64,000 nt of DNA from Brachyspira hampsonii 30446 (GTDB lineage: Bacteria > Spirochaetota > Brachyspiria > Brachyspirales > Brachyspiraceae), in assembly GCF_000316195.1 (NCBI RefSeq), contig NZ_JH994110.1:870621-934620 (forward strand), given 5' to 3'. Position 1 is the first letter of the stretch. Each line of letters opens with the position of its first letter. The position numbers and the translations under genes were made by a program. This document shows positions 1 through 8,989 of the stretch, one piece after another. The notes beneath the pieces are model-generated. The model was not told the DNA's origin. It ran no database searches and saw nothing but the letters and a program-made list of their open reading frames with translations.

Positions 1-5
1 TAATA

Positions 6-43
6 ACAGCGATAAACTGAATATATTCTAGTTCATCGCTGTC
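6..43. terminator. hairpin downstream of the outer-membrane-type gene
   Basis: An 8-bp stem (ACAGCGAT / ATCGCTGT) continues past one mismatch into a second 4-bp stem (AACT / AGTT). It lies just after the stop of the leftmost minus-strand gene. There is no long U run, so the terminator role is tentative. Confidence 0.35.
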
Positions 44-61
44 AATGATCGAAATTATGAA

Positions 62-1165
62 TTACTGTTTTACCGGTACTAAATATGTAAAATCAAACTG
101 CAAACTTTGATCGTATCTTATTCCTATTTCATTTTTTTCGTTTAAGAATAAGCCATTAACTAGAGCAAGTCCTAATACTATACCATTATCAAATACGAAA
201 TCTTTTTTCAAATTAAGTCCGAAATAGAAAGGTACTCTATAGAAAGGATCACCTTCGACACTTATAAATTTATGCCTTTTATCTATATACCACCCAGAAA
301 CGAATATTATAGGCTCTATTTCAAACCAAGTCATAACAGGTATTGTTCCTCTTAAGAAAAGTCCATGTCCGAATACTCCAGGTTCATTGTCTCTGTCAGG
401 AATATTGTAAGAAGCCATATAAAGTATAGATAAATAATAACTGTTAATACCAATAGCTCCAACATAATTTTCTGTAATAGCAGGCGAACCTTCTACAAAC
501 GGATATTCATGCCCTCCATTATGCCAATAGTGTACTGCCACATATGGTGTTGCTATATCATGAGCAAAATCCATAGCATATATTAATCCTACATCGAATC
601 TTTCTCTATGTTTGGCATTATGTTGTATTTGCCAATTCATATATACTTCTCCTCTTCCTCCTTTAAACCATTCAAAAGAAGCTCCGTATTCATAATAACC
701 ATGAGTGAAAGGTTCATTATATTTATATTCTTCAGGTCCCTTTGCTATTAATGTATTATCTGGAGTAGATCTCACAACAGGTGTCATATCCATTAGAGGA
801 TCTCTTATAGGTGAGGGTAAATTATGTCCTCCTGTCATTGTGCCTATTCTAAGAGAAATATATTCATTAGATAATTGTGTTGTAACTACAGGAAAAACTC
901 TTATACCCTGAGGAAATTCAAATGTAAATGGAAAAAATATTGAAGCCCCAACTCTTAAGCTAATAAAATCATTAAATTTTATATCAAATGCTCCTTCTGT
1001 GAAGTTTTCAAAGTATGTTAATGTTGTTCTAGTATCCTGCCACAATGTGTTTTCAGCATTATAGGCATAAGAACTTGTAAATAATCTGAAATCTACTGTA
1101 ACATCGGCATATGCATTACTTATGAGAATAACAGAGACAAAAGAAAAATATAAGAAATGTTTCAT
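62..1165 (-). CDS. predicted outer-membrane beta-barrel protein, function unknown
   Basis: This 367-residue protein starts with a typical Sec signal peptide: Lys-His, then a hydrophobic stretch ending in SNAYA near residue 20. The mature part has many alternating hydrophobic/aromatic short strands (for example YYLSILYMASYN and FYFGLNLKKDF) separated by Gly/Asn/Asp turns. No cytoplasmic motif or internal membrane helix is seen, which fits a spirochaetal outer-membrane barrel. A purine-rich AAGGG lies upstream of the ATG. I do not recognise a named family, and the barrel call rests on composition only. It is monocistronic and divergent from purH. Confidence 0.8.
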   Translation of the reverse strand: MKHFLYFSFVSVILISNAYADVTVDFRLFTSSYAYNAENTLWQDTRTTLTYFENFTEGAFDIKFNDFISLRVGASIFFPFTFEFPQGIRVFPVVTTQLSNEYISLRIGTMTGGHNLPSPIRDPLMDMTPVVRSTPDNTLIAKGPEEYKYNEPFTHGYYEYGASFEWFKGGRGEVYMNWQIQHNAKHRERFDVGLIYAMDFAHDIATPYVAVHYWHNGGHEYPFVEGSPAITENYVGAIGINSYYLSILYMASYNIPDRDNEPGVFGHGLFLRGTIPVMTWFEIEPIIFVSGWYIDKRHKFISVEGDPFYRVPFYFGLNLKKDFVFDNGIVLGLALVNGLFLNEKNEIGIRYDQSLQFDFTYLVPVKQ

Positions 1166-1472
1166 AAACTAACCCTTACTTTTAATGGAATATTATATTA
1201 AGATTAATAATATATATAGGAATTTATTATATCATAGTTAACATAAAATTACAATTATGATAACTATATATAAATGCTTACGCAGAAAAAAAATTGGGGC
1301 GGGCGGGTTGGATTCAGTATTGGTGCTTGCGATTAAAAGTTATTTATTATAAAATTAATAGACTTTCAATGAATAACCTTTACAATAACACATTTTGTAT
1401 TATAATGTATTATTGTTTTTATTTTTCAAAATAATAAAAATTATTAAAAAACTATTATTAGGAGTTGCTGTA
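1166..1472. other. divergent intergenic region with a short GC-rich island
   Basis: This AT-rich stretch lies between two divergent genes. The only notable element is a G-rich island around 1296-1310 (GGGGCGGGCGGG), sharply different from its surroundings and resembling the CCCACCC/GGGTGGG words in dispersed repeats elsewhere in the window. No convincing gene is seen; the in-frame extension of purH from 1395 has no ribosome binding site. Confidence 0.4.
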
Positions 1473-3002
1473 ATGATTAAAAGAGCATTGATATCCGTAT
1501 TTTATAAAGACGGAATATTGGAGTTCGCTAAGTTTTTAGCTTCAAAAAATGTGGAAATAGTTTCTACAGGAGGAACTTATAAATATTTAAAAGAGAATGG
1601 CATAAATGTTATAGAGGTTGCTGAAGTTACAGGTGCTAAAGAAATGCTTGACGGCAGAGTTAAAACTTTAGACCCTAAAATACATGGAGCAATACTTGCT
1701 ATAAGAGATAATCCAACTCATATGGAAACTATTAAAGAGAGAGGAATTACTCCTATTGATATGGTGATAGTTAATCTTTATCCTTTCTTTGAAAAGGTAC
1801 AAGATGACAATTTGAAGTTTGAAGAAAAAATAGAGTTTATAGATATAGGCGGACCTACAATGCTTCGTTCTGCTGCTAAATCTTTCAAAGATGTTGTTGT
1901 TATAAGTGATGTTAAAGATTATGATTTAGTTAAAAATGAGATGGAAAAAGGAGAAGTGAGTTTTGAAACTAAAAAATATTTAGCTTCTAAAGTATTTAAT
2001 TTAACTTCTGCTTATGATGCGGCAGTGTCAGAGTTTATGTTTAATTCATTAGAAAATAAGGAAGATAAAAAACTTAATTATTTGAATATGTCTTATGCAT
2101 TAGAGGAGAAATTAAGATACGGAGAGAATCCTCATCAGGGAGCAAGCTACTATGTATCAACTACAGATAAAGGTTCTATGAAAGATTTTGAACAGTTAAA
2201 CGGAAAAGAGCTTTCATTTAATAATATCAGAGATATGGATATAGCTTTAAAAATAGTATTAGAGTTTGATGAAGCTAAAAATGAATATGCTTGTTCAGCA
2301 ATAAAACACTCTACTCCTTGCGGTGCTGCTTTGGGTTCTAATGTACTTGAGGCTTATACTAGAACTTATAATTGTGATCCTACTTCTATATTCGGAGGTA
2401 TTGTTGCTTTTAATAGTACAGTAGATGATGAAACAGCAAAAGAACTTGTTAAAATATTTTTAGAAATTGTTATTGCTAAAGACTTTACTAAAGAGGCTTT
2501 GGAAGTATTAAAAAGTAAAAAGAATTTAAGAGTTATAAAATATAAAACTAATACAAGCGATAAAATTAATCTTGTTAAAGTTGACGGAGGATTACTTGTA
2601 CAGGATGAGGACAGTGTTTTAGTTGAAGATTATAAAGTTGTAACTGATAAAAAACCTACTGAAGAAGAGATGAAAAATTTAATATTTGGTATGAAGGTTG
2701 TAAAATATGCTAAATCAAATGCTATAGTTGTAATAAAAGACTTTATGGCTAAAGGTATAGGAAGCGGACAAACTAATAGAATATGGGCTTGCGAAGATGC
2801 TTTGGAACGTGCCGTAGACGGAGTTGTAATGGCGTCTGATGCGTTTTTCCCATTCAGAGATGTTGTAGATGCTTGTGCTAAATATAATATCAAAGCTATA
2901 ATTCAGCCAGGCGGATCTATGAGAGATCAGGAATCAATAGATGCTTGTAATGAACATGGTATTGCTATGGTATTTACAGGAATAAGACATTTTAAACACT
3001 AA
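1473..3002 (+). CDS. purH: bifunctional AICAR transformylase / IMP cyclohydrolase
   Basis: PurH catalyses the last two steps of de novo purine synthesis: formylation of AICAR with 10-formyl-tetrahydrofolate, then cyclisation to IMP. The protein is 509 residues from this ATG, the usual family length. The N-terminal MGS-like cyclohydrolase domain begins [15 protein letters not shown] and contains STGGTYKYL and [13 protein letters not shown]. The C-terminal transformylase domain shows the catalytic Lys-His in IKHSTPCG, then [14 protein letters not shown] and [11 protein letters not shown] chose 1473 because AGGAG sits about 8 nt upstream; an upstream in-frame ATG at 1395 would add a hydrophobic stretch not typical of PurH. 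No other pur gene is adjacent. A rho-independent terminator follows. Confidence 0.96.
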   Translation: MIKRALISVFYKDGILEFAKFLASKNVEIVSTGGTYKYLKENGINVIEVAEVTGAKEMLDGRVKTLDPKIHGAILAIRDNPTHMETIKERGITPIDMVIVNLYPFFEKVQDDNLKFEEKIEFIDIGGPTMLRSAAKSFKDVVVISDVKDYDLVKNEMEKGEVSFETKKYLASKVFNLTSAYDAAVSEFMFNSLENKEDKKLNYLNMSYALEEKLRYGENPHQGASYYVSTTDKGSMKDFEQLNGKELSFNNIRDMDIALKIVLEFDEAKNEYACSAIKHSTPCGAALGSNVLEAYTRTYNCDPTSIFGGIVAFNSTVDDETAKELVKIFLEIVIAKDFTKEALEVLKSKKNLRVIKYKTNTSDKINLVKVDGGLLVQDEDSVLVEDYKVVTDKKPTEEEMKNLIFGMKVVKYAKSNAIVVIKDFMAKGIGSGQTNRIWACEDALERAVDGVVMASDAFFPFRDVVDACAKYNIKAIIQPGGSMRDQESIDACNEHGIAMVFTGIRHFKH

Positions 3003-3024
3003 TATCTTAATATTTATAATATTC

Positions 3025-3060
3025 AAAAGCGAAGTTAATTTTCATTAGCTTCGCTTTTTT
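3025..3060 (+). terminator. rho-independent terminator of purH
   Basis: A 9-bp stem (AAAGCGAAG / CTTCGCTTT) with a ~14-nt loop is followed by a T run directly after the purH stop codon. Confidence 0.85.
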
Positions 3061-3107
3061 ATATATTAAAATTTTTAATAAAGGGAAGATTTTTTACAAA
3101 TTAAAAT

Positions 3108-3518
3108 TCATTTTAAATATGATGAAAGCTGAAAATATCCAGCCCCTCTAAGATTATTAATATTAGTAAAACCTAATTTATACATACGCATAGAAGCCAT
3201 TCCAGAACGGCTGCCGCTTGCACAGTACACTATATATTCTTTGTTTTTATCGAGTTTTGACATTTTTTCATTAAATTTGCTGTCATCTAATGGTATGTTT
3301 ACACTGTTTTTTATATATCCGCTTTGCTGTACTTCTGCGTAGCTTCTTACATCTATTAAGCCTATATTTTTATTATTTTTGTATAATGATGCTGCTTCAT
3401 TTATATTGATATTTTTAAACTTACCCTTGCTCATTATATTAAATATAATTTTTCTCACAAAGCTTAATACTATAAATGTTATTATTAATCCTATTATTAG
3501 AGTTAAAGTATTATTCAT
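3108..3518 (-). CDS. membrane-anchored rhodanese-like protein
   Basis: A single rhodanese domain (residues ~37-136) follows an N-terminal membrane helix (residues ~5-25), so the domain is probably tethered to the inner membrane. The family transfers sulfane sulfur through a catalytic cysteine. Here Cys99 lies in the active loop CASGSRS, ending in Arg as in thiosulfate/polysulfide rhodaneses, and the preceding GLIDVRSYAEVQQSGYIKNSVNIP is the classic domain signature. Length is 136 residues, normal for a single-domain, membrane-tethered member. It lies downstream of tenA on the same strand but 84 nt away with its own GGGGG-type ribosome binding site, so co-transcription is uncertain. The donor and acceptor cannot be told from sequence. 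Confidence 0.9.
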   Translation of the reverse strand: MNNTLTLIIGLIITFIVLSFVRKIIFNIMSKGKFKNININEAASLYKNNKNIGLIDVRSYAEVQQSGYIKNSVNIPLDDSKFNEKMSKLDKNKEYIVYCASGSRSGMASMRMYKLGFTNINNLRGAGYFQLSSYLK

Positions 3519-3602
3519 TATATACCCCCTGTATGTATAATAGTATTATAACATACGGGGAAGTAAATTTCAATTAGTTAGCTTAATTTATTTAAATAAA
3601 TT

Positions 3603-4265
3603 TCACACATTATAGAAATCATCTAAATTATAAGCATCATTCCAAAATCTGTACTCCCAAACAAATGCTATGTCAAAAGCAATTATCATTTTTTCTTTAA
3701 CATAATCAGAAGCATTATTATATAAATCATCAATAATTTTAATCATATTTTCTGTTGATTTTGAAAACTCTTCATCAGCATAAGCATCAATCCAAGTTTT
3801 GTATGGATTATTTTCTATTTTTGCATTTTCTTTTATGTATTTTCCTATTTCATTATATATCCAAAAGCATGGGAGTATAGAAGCAGCAGAAGCCTCAAAA
3901 GCCTCAGTATGAGCTGTGTTTATTAAAAAACTTGTATAACCTAAATTGGCAGTTGTAATTTTATTTGTATTTTTTAATTGAAAAGTGTCTCTGAAATATT
4001 TATGTACAATTTCTTCTTCTACTATATATGCATTCATAGATGATTTTAAAAAAGCAATAGCATAATCTGCATTATTATTTATTTTTGAAGATATTGTGGC
4101 TAATACTTTAGAATAGTATTTTAGATACAAGCTGTCTTGTTCTATATAGTAGGCAAATTTTTCTTTATCTAAAGTACCTTCCATAAGCTCTTTATTAAAG
4201 GGCATATCAATTATTTTTTTATATAGCTCTTCATTTTTTTTCCAAACCATTTCTGAAAATTTCAT
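3603..4265 (-). CDS. tenA: TenA/thiaminase II family protein
   Basis: TenA hydrolyses aminopyrimidine breakdown products of thiamine, or thiamine itself, to the pyrimidine HMP for salvage. The protein is 220 residues, the standard length, and all-helical in appearance. The expected active-site cysteine is Cys133 in SILPCFWIY, and the conserved C-terminal glutamate is Glu204 in FVWEYRFW. The EQDSLYLKYYS segment near residue 42 is also typical. An AAGGAG ribosome binding site precedes the ATG. It lies 74 nt downstream of a solute-binding lipoprotein led by a TPP riboswitch, so both genes are probably repressed by thiamine pyrophosphate. No other thi gene is present in the window, which suggests salvage rather than synthesis. 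Confidence 0.93.
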   Translation of the reverse strand: MKFSEMVWKKNEELYKKIIDMPFNKELMEGTLDKEKFAYYIEQDSLYLKYYSKVLATISSKINNNADYAIAFLKSSMNAYIVEEEIVHKYFRDTFQLKNTNKITTANLGYTSFLINTAHTEAFEASAASILPCFWIYNEIGKYIKENAKIENNPYKTWIDAYADEEFSKSTENMIKIIDDLYNNASDYVKEKMIIAFDIAFVWEYRFWNDAYNLDDFYNV

Positions 4266-4339
4266 TTTATTCTCCTTTTGTGATAAATTATTAATTATTA
4301 AATTTTTTATTTAAATAATATTATTCTTATCTTATTATG

Positions 4340-5950
4340 CTATTCTTCTATATATGCATAATTAAATTTGTATCTGCCCAAAGGCTCATCAATATAATTT
4401 TTTAATTTAGGATTAACTACCAAAAAATCAGTCCTATATATAAAAGGTATAATAGGTACTTCTTCAAAAAGTATAGATTCTGCTTCTTTTAATGCCTCCA
4501 TTCTCTCTTTAGCATTTGTTGCTGTAATGGCAAAATCTATTAAAGAATCGTATCTTTCATTTGAAAAGCCTCCGTAATTGATATCACTGTCGCTTGTCAT
4601 AATTTGAAGCATAGTAAGAGGATCATTATAATCGCCTGTCCAGCTTGTTCTAGCCATTTGATAATTTCCAGATTCTCTAAAAGGCAGAGTTATTTTTGAT
4701 TCTTCTGTTCTTACAGCTGCTTCTATATTAAGTGCTTCTTTCCACATTTGCTGAACTGCTTCCATAACTGTAGTATAAAAACCTGATGATACTTTTAATT
4801 CCAATATAGGAAAGTTTTCTCCGTTTGGGTATCCTGCCTCAGCTAATAATTTTCTTGCCTCTTCAACATTTTTATTATAATTATTTGCTATTATATAATT
4901 ACTGCTTTCTTCTCTGAATGATTTTTCAAGTCCTTTTACTGCTGGAGGTACGAATGCCTCTGCTGCTATTAATTTTCCATATCCTATATTTGATACTATA
5001 TAGTTTCTGTCTATTGCTAGTGATAATGCTTTTCTAACTCTTTTATCAGATAGTGTTTTATCTTTAGTATTTAAGTCTATATAATAAGTGCCTATGATAT
5101 CGCTTACTGCCATTAGATTTTCTTTTATAAGTTTTTCTATCTCTCCAATAGGAGGGGCATTTATAGAAAAGTCAACATCTCCTGTTCTTACAGCATTAAG
5201 TGAAATATATTCATCGGCTATCAAAACAAAGTTAATTTTTTTAGCAATTTGATTTGTATAATTCCAATAATTAGTATTAATTTCAAAAACTATTTTCTCA
5301 TCAGGTTTTCTTTCTGTCATTTTATAAGCACCGTTACCTATATAGGTATCAGGTTTCCAAGTCCAATCATCACCGTATTTTTCTATTATATCTTTTCTTA
5401 CAGGCATATACACTCCGCCTGAAGCAAGTAAATCCATAAAATATATTGTAGGCTCTTCAAGTTCTATCACTAATGTATTTTCATTTATTGCCCTAACTCC
5501 TAGATTTTCTACGCTTTGTTTTCCTCTTATTATATCTTTTGCATTTTTTATATATTCTATTAAATAGCTCAATGGTGAAGCTGTTTTTGGGGTTGCTGCT
5601 CTTCTATAGGAATAAACAAAATCATCAGCTGTTACTTTTTTTCCGTCGCTCCATTTAGCATTATCTCTTAAATGAAATGTATATGTTAGTTTGTCATCGC
5701 TTATATCCCATTTTTCGGCAGTGCCTCCTATTATATTACCGTTTATATCTTTATTAAGAAGTCCCTCAAATGCATGATTAATATAAATATATCCGTAAGT
5801 TTCATCATTTAAAGTTGGGTCTATGGTATTTAGTTCATAGCCCAAATTTACAGTGATTTCATCTCTTATGGAGTTTTTCGTTTGTTTTTTACAAGATATG
5901 AATGAAACAAATATTAATAATATAATAATAAATTTTTGTATTGAAGTCAT
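4340..5950 (-). CDS. OppA-like (SBP_bac_5) solute-binding lipoprotein, TPP-controlled
   Basis: This is an extracytoplasmic substrate-binding protein of the oligopeptide/dipeptide ABC transporter family, 536 residues. The signal peptide ends in the lipobox FISC with Cys20 as lipid attachment site. The family core is clear: NLGYELNTIDPTLNDE, the FEGLLNKD segment, YTFHLRDNAKWSDGKKVTADDFVYSYRRA, and the C-terminal region with REALNIEAAVRTEE-type and YNDPLTMLQ segments. No permease or ATPase lies nearby, so it must use transporter parts encoded elsewhere. What sets it apart is the TPP riboswitch in its leader and tenA downstream, which imply that its ligand is thiamine-related (for example a thiamine or pyrimidine derivative) rather than a peptide. 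The ligand is inferred. Confidence 0.9.
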   Translation of the reverse strand: MTSIQKFIIILLIFVSFISCKKQTKNSIRDEITVNLGYELNTIDPTLNDETYGYIYINHAFEGLLNKDINGNIIGGTAEKWDISDDKLTYTFHLRDNAKWSDGKKVTADDFVYSYRRAATPKTASPLSYLIEYIKNAKDIIRGKQSVENLGVRAINENTLVIELEEPTIYFMDLLASGGVYMPVRKDIIEKYGDDWTWKPDTYIGNGAYKMTERKPDEKIVFEINTNYWNYTNQIAKKINFVLIADEYISLNAVRTGDVDFSINAPPIGEIEKLIKENLMAVSDIIGTYYIDLNTKDKTLSDKRVRKALSLAIDRNYIVSNIGYGKLIAAEAFVPPAVKGLEKSFREESSNYIIANNYNKNVEEARKLLAEAGYPNGENFPILELKVSSGFYTTVMEAVQQMWKEALNIEAAVRTEESKITLPFRESGNYQMARTSWTGDYNDPLTMLQIMTSDSDINYGGFSNERYDSLIDFAITATNAKERMEALKEAESILFEEVPIIPFIYRTDFLVVNPKLKNYIDEPLGRYKFNYAYIEE

Positions 5951-6029
5951 AAAAAGCTCCTTGTATTAAAAAATAGAGATTTTTATAACACCGTTTGTTT
6001 TGTTTTATTGAAATTTTAGTCTTGCTTGA

Positions 6030-6072
6030 TATTTTTTAATAAAACAAGACCAACTTTAGAAAAGGTCTCATT
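6030..6072 (-). terminator. possible expression-platform hairpin after the TPP aptamer
   Basis: Downstream of the aptamer, on the minus strand, AGACC and GGTCT form a short stem with a ~12-nt loop, followed by TTGTTTT. The stem is only about 5 bp, so this is a tentative terminator/antiterminator platform. Confidence 0.4.
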
Positions 6073-6099
6073 TTATTAATTTTAAGAAATTAAAAAAAA

Positions 6100-6202
6100 G
6101 AGATAATTCCCTACGCTGGCATTACCCAAACAGGTTATAAGGGTCGAAGTTTTTGAAAATGAAATTATGTAAACTTCCTCTCAGCCTTTTTAAGCTCCCC
6201 AA
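6100..6202 (-). promoter_or_regulatory. TPP riboswitch (THI element)
   Basis: Read on the minus strand, the sequence holds the conserved parts of the thiamine pyrophosphate aptamer in order: GGGGAGC at the 5' side of the closing helix, the pyrimidine-sensor GGCTGAGAGG, a variable P3 arm, then GACCCTTATAACCTG, the TTGGGTAATGCCAGCG-type segment, and GTAGGGAA closing the structure. TPP binding by this RNA normally lowers expression of the downstream genes. It precedes the OppA-like lipoprotein by about 150 nt and so should control that gene and tenA. The identification rests on sequence conservation and is strong; the mechanism is less sure. Confidence 0.95.
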
Positions 6203-6263
6203 GTTATGTAAAAATGATACAGTATTTTTGTTTTTTTATCAATACTTATATAATAATAATTTG

Positions 6264-7190
6264 TTAAATTAATCTAAAATAATTATATAGTGAGAAATAT
6301 ATAAATATTTGTATTATAATTAATAAAGATGCTGATACTAAGATAAGTTTATTTTCTTTTACTATTGAAATACAATAAAATAAAAATATGGAAAATAAAT
6401 ATATTATAAGTGCGTATAAATATACAATATTTTTTATTTTTAGATAATATTTTATATTGTCAATTTTTTCTGTCTCTATAGCTTTATCAGTTATTAAAGT
6501 ACCAAAAGGACTTCCCTTCTTATCTATTCTAATATCTTTGATAAAGTTGTTATCATTAATTGTTTTTTGAATATCTAAATATACATCATAAATATCACTA
6601 TTTCTAAAAACTTTATCATAATAGTTTATTCTAAAACGGTAAGTATTATCAGCAATCAATGATATATTATCTAAATATCCTGTTCTAGGAATATTGCCTA
6701 GTACAATTATAGATAATAATAAGATTATAAATATAAATAATATTGATAATATAGGCACTGATGTTTTTTTATTTATTATGAGAAAGTTAATTAGCATAGG
6801 TATATTTATTACATTTTTTATTTCTTTAAAAAAATACAAAAAGATAACAATTAAAATATATATTATAAAAGCATAAAAATATATTATACTCTTTATTTTT
6901 AGAGTATATTTTATATTATAAATTTTTTCTATATCTATAGCTTTATCTGTTATTAAATCACCGTATGGACTTCCATATTTACCCATTTTAATATCTTTTA
7001 TAAAATCATAATCATTAATAGTTTTTTCTATGTCTAAATATACACCATAAATATCGCTATTTCTAAAAACTTTATCATAATAGCTTATTCTAAAACTATA
7101 AGTATTATCTTCAATTAATGATATATTGTTTAAATATCCTATTCTATTAATATTTCCTATTATTATTAAAGCTAATAGTAATATTATCAT
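6264..7190 (-). CDS. internally duplicated membrane protein, probably frameshifted at its 5' end
   Basis: The open frame encodes 308 residues made of two near-identical halves. Each has a membrane helix, a ~90-residue soluble part (NRIGYLNNISLIEDNTYSF in one, PRTGYLDNISLIADNTYRF in the other, then YYDKVFRNSDIY, YLDI.KTIND, GSP.G.LITDKAI) and a second helix. I do not recognise the family. No ribosome binding site precedes the ATG at 7190. A better start is the ATG at 7237, with AAGGA upstream, reading MKNKKK. It is one base out of frame because of an A9 run (7220-7228 on the plus strand as T9). Adding one A gives a continuous N-terminus whose helix aligns with that of the second half. This is therefore a phase-variable or recently broken gene, or a sequencing error. 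Confidence 0.65.
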   Translation of the reverse strand: MIILLLALIIIGNINRIGYLNNISLIEDNTYSFRISYYDKVFRNSDIYGVYLDIEKTINDYDFIKDIKMGKYGSPYGDLITDKAIDIEKIYNIKYTLKIKSIIYFYAFIIYILIVIFLYFFKEIKNVINIPMLINFLIINKKTSVPILSILFIFIILLLSIIVLGNIPRTGYLDNISLIADNTYRFRINYYDKVFRNSDIYDVYLDIQKTINDNNFIKDIRIDKKGSPFGTLITDKAIETEKIDNIKYYLKIKNIVYLYALIIYLFSIFLFYCISIVKENKLILVSASLLIIIQIFIYFSLYNYFRLI

Positions 7191-7219
7191 AAAAATCAGA
7201 GGTAATATAAAAATAAAAA

Positions 7220-7228
7220 TTTTTTTTT
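7220..7228. repeat. homopolymer T9 (A9 on the coding strand) causing a frame break
   Basis: Nine consecutive T on the plus strand lie a few codons after the best start (7237, minus strand) of the duplicated membrane protein. One extra base would join that start to the main frame. Runs of this kind are classic slippage sites. Confidence 0.7.
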
Positions 7229-7400
7229 ATTTTTCATAAATAAGTCCTTGAAAGTATTAAATCATAATGTACATAATAAATAAAAAAAATCAAGTGTTTT
7301 TAATTGATTATATATATTTTTATATTTTTCATGTTATTAATTATTGATTTTTATTTGTTATGCTATATAATACTTTTTTATGATAAGTATTTGTTTATTT

Positions 7401-7463
7401 AAACCAAACCAAACCAAACCAAACCAAACCAAACCAAACCAAACCAAACCAAACCAAACCAAA
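7401..7463. repeat. (AAACC)12 pentanucleotide microsatellite
   Basis: Twelve perfect copies of AAACC (7401-7460) plus a partial AAA lie 36 nt upstream of the first MBOAT gene. TATAAT-like sequence occurs at about 7364-7369 and TAGAAT at 7464-7469. The array is therefore either in the 5' leader or abuts the promoter, where a change in copy number could alter expression. Such long perfect arrays are unstable. Confidence 0.95.
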
Positions 7464-7498
7464 TAGAATACTTTTGCATTTTTTCTGGGAGTTAAATA

Positions 7499-8974
7499 AT
7501 GTTATTTAATTCCACAGAGTTTATGATATTTTTTCCAATAACATTAATCTTATATTGGATATTCCCAAAAAAATATAGATATATATGTTTATTTATAGCA
7601 AGTTATACATTTTATATGTTTTGGAATCTTAAGTACGCATTGCTAATGGGTACTTCCACTGTAGTAACTTTTTTAAGCGGCATACTAATAGAAAAATTAA
7701 AATATAAAAGGACTGTTGTATCACTTAGTTTTACAATAAATCTTGCAATACTCGTATTTTTCAAATATTTTGATTTTCTGCTCCAGAATATTAATATAGT
7801 TTTATCAGCACTAAATATTCAATTAATAAATAAGCCTTTTGATATAATACTTCCAGTAGGAATATCTTTTTATACTTTTCAGGCATTAAGTTATACTATA
7901 GATGTTTACAGAGGCGAGATAAAGTCAGAAAAAAATATCATCAAATATGCTTTGTTTGTATCATTTTTTCCTCAATTGGTAGCTGGTCCAATAGAGCGTT
8001 CTAAAAATTTGCTTATTCAAATATAGAATTTAGAAAAAGTAAAAAGGTTCGACTATGATAGAATAACCGAAGGACTTACTTTAATGCTTTTTGGTTATTT
8101 TCAGAAAATGGTAATAGCAGACAGGGCGGCTATATTAGTAGACACAGTTTTTAATGGATACTATGAATATAACAGCATGGCTTTAATTTTGGCAGCTGTA
8201 TTTTTTGCAGTACAAATATACTGCGACTTTGGAAGCTATTCACTCATAGCTATAGGTACAGCTAAAGTTATGGGTATTAATTTGATGGAGAATTTCAATA
8301 CTCCATATTTTGCCAGAAGTGTAAAAGAGTTTTGGAGCAGATGGCATATATCATTATCCACTTGGTTTAGAGATTATCTTTATATTCCATTAGGCGGAAA
8401 CAGATGCTCCAACATAAGAAAGAGTTTTAATATATTAGTAACTTTTCTTGTAAGCGGTTTATGCCATGGAGCTAATTTTACATTTATAGCTTGGGGTGCT
8501 ATTCATGGAATATTTCATATAATAGAAGAACAACTAAAACCTATCAAAGAAAAATATTTAAATAGATTCAAAATAAAAACAAATGCTTTTAGTTTTGCCC
8601 TCATAGAAATAATAATTACTTTTATCATAGTAGATTTGGCTTGGATATTTTTCAGGTCAGAGACTATACATGATGCAATACATTGTATAAAAAGAATATT
8701 TACTAGAATAGATTTATGGACATTGTTTGACGGCACTTTATATAATTTAGGCTTAAACATATTTGAGATGAATATTTTAATAATAGCTTTATTTATACTT
8801 ATATCTTTTGATTTAGTAAAGTATATAAGAAAAGAAAGTATATTTGAATTTCTAAATAAACAAAATCTATACTTCAGATGGTTTGTGATGTTATTTTTGA
8901 TTTTTTACATAATTGTTTACGGCAAGTATGGAGCAGGTTTTGACCCTAAACAATTTATATATTTCCAATTCTAA
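7499..8974 (+). pseudogene. MBOAT (AlgI-like) O-acyltransferase interrupted by an in-frame amber codon
   Basis: Two open pieces, 7499-8026 and 8084-8974, are in the same frame and separated only by TAG at 8024-8026. Read through, they give 491 codons, exactly the length of the intact paralogue at 10519-11994. The paralogue has CAG (Gln) at that place, so one C-to-T change explains the break. MBOAT enzymes of this type move acetyl groups across the membrane for polysaccharide O-acetylation. The presumed catalytic His323 is kept, but the preceding Trp of the WHGA motif is Cys (LVSGLCHGANF), a second deviation. GGGAG lies 7 nt before the ATG. A truncated 175-residue product would lack the active site. 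Decay, or a sequencing error at the TAG, are the alternatives. Confidence 0.85.
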
Positions 8975-8989
8975 TAGTGTGGGTATTTT

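Noticed and set aside
1395..1472. 26-residue N-terminal extension of PurH
   Set aside because: Hydrophobic and AT-derived, no ribosome binding site before 1395, whereas AGGAG precedes 1473.
7401..7463. Telomere-like or CRISPR-like array (AAACC repeats)
   Set aside because: Units are directly contiguous with no spacers and occur inside the chromosome; it is a simple microsatellite.
8024..8026. Recoded amber codon (pyrrolysine-like) in the MBOAT gene
   Set aside because: The paralogue has CAG at this place and there is no reason for a special residue; a point mutation is simpler.
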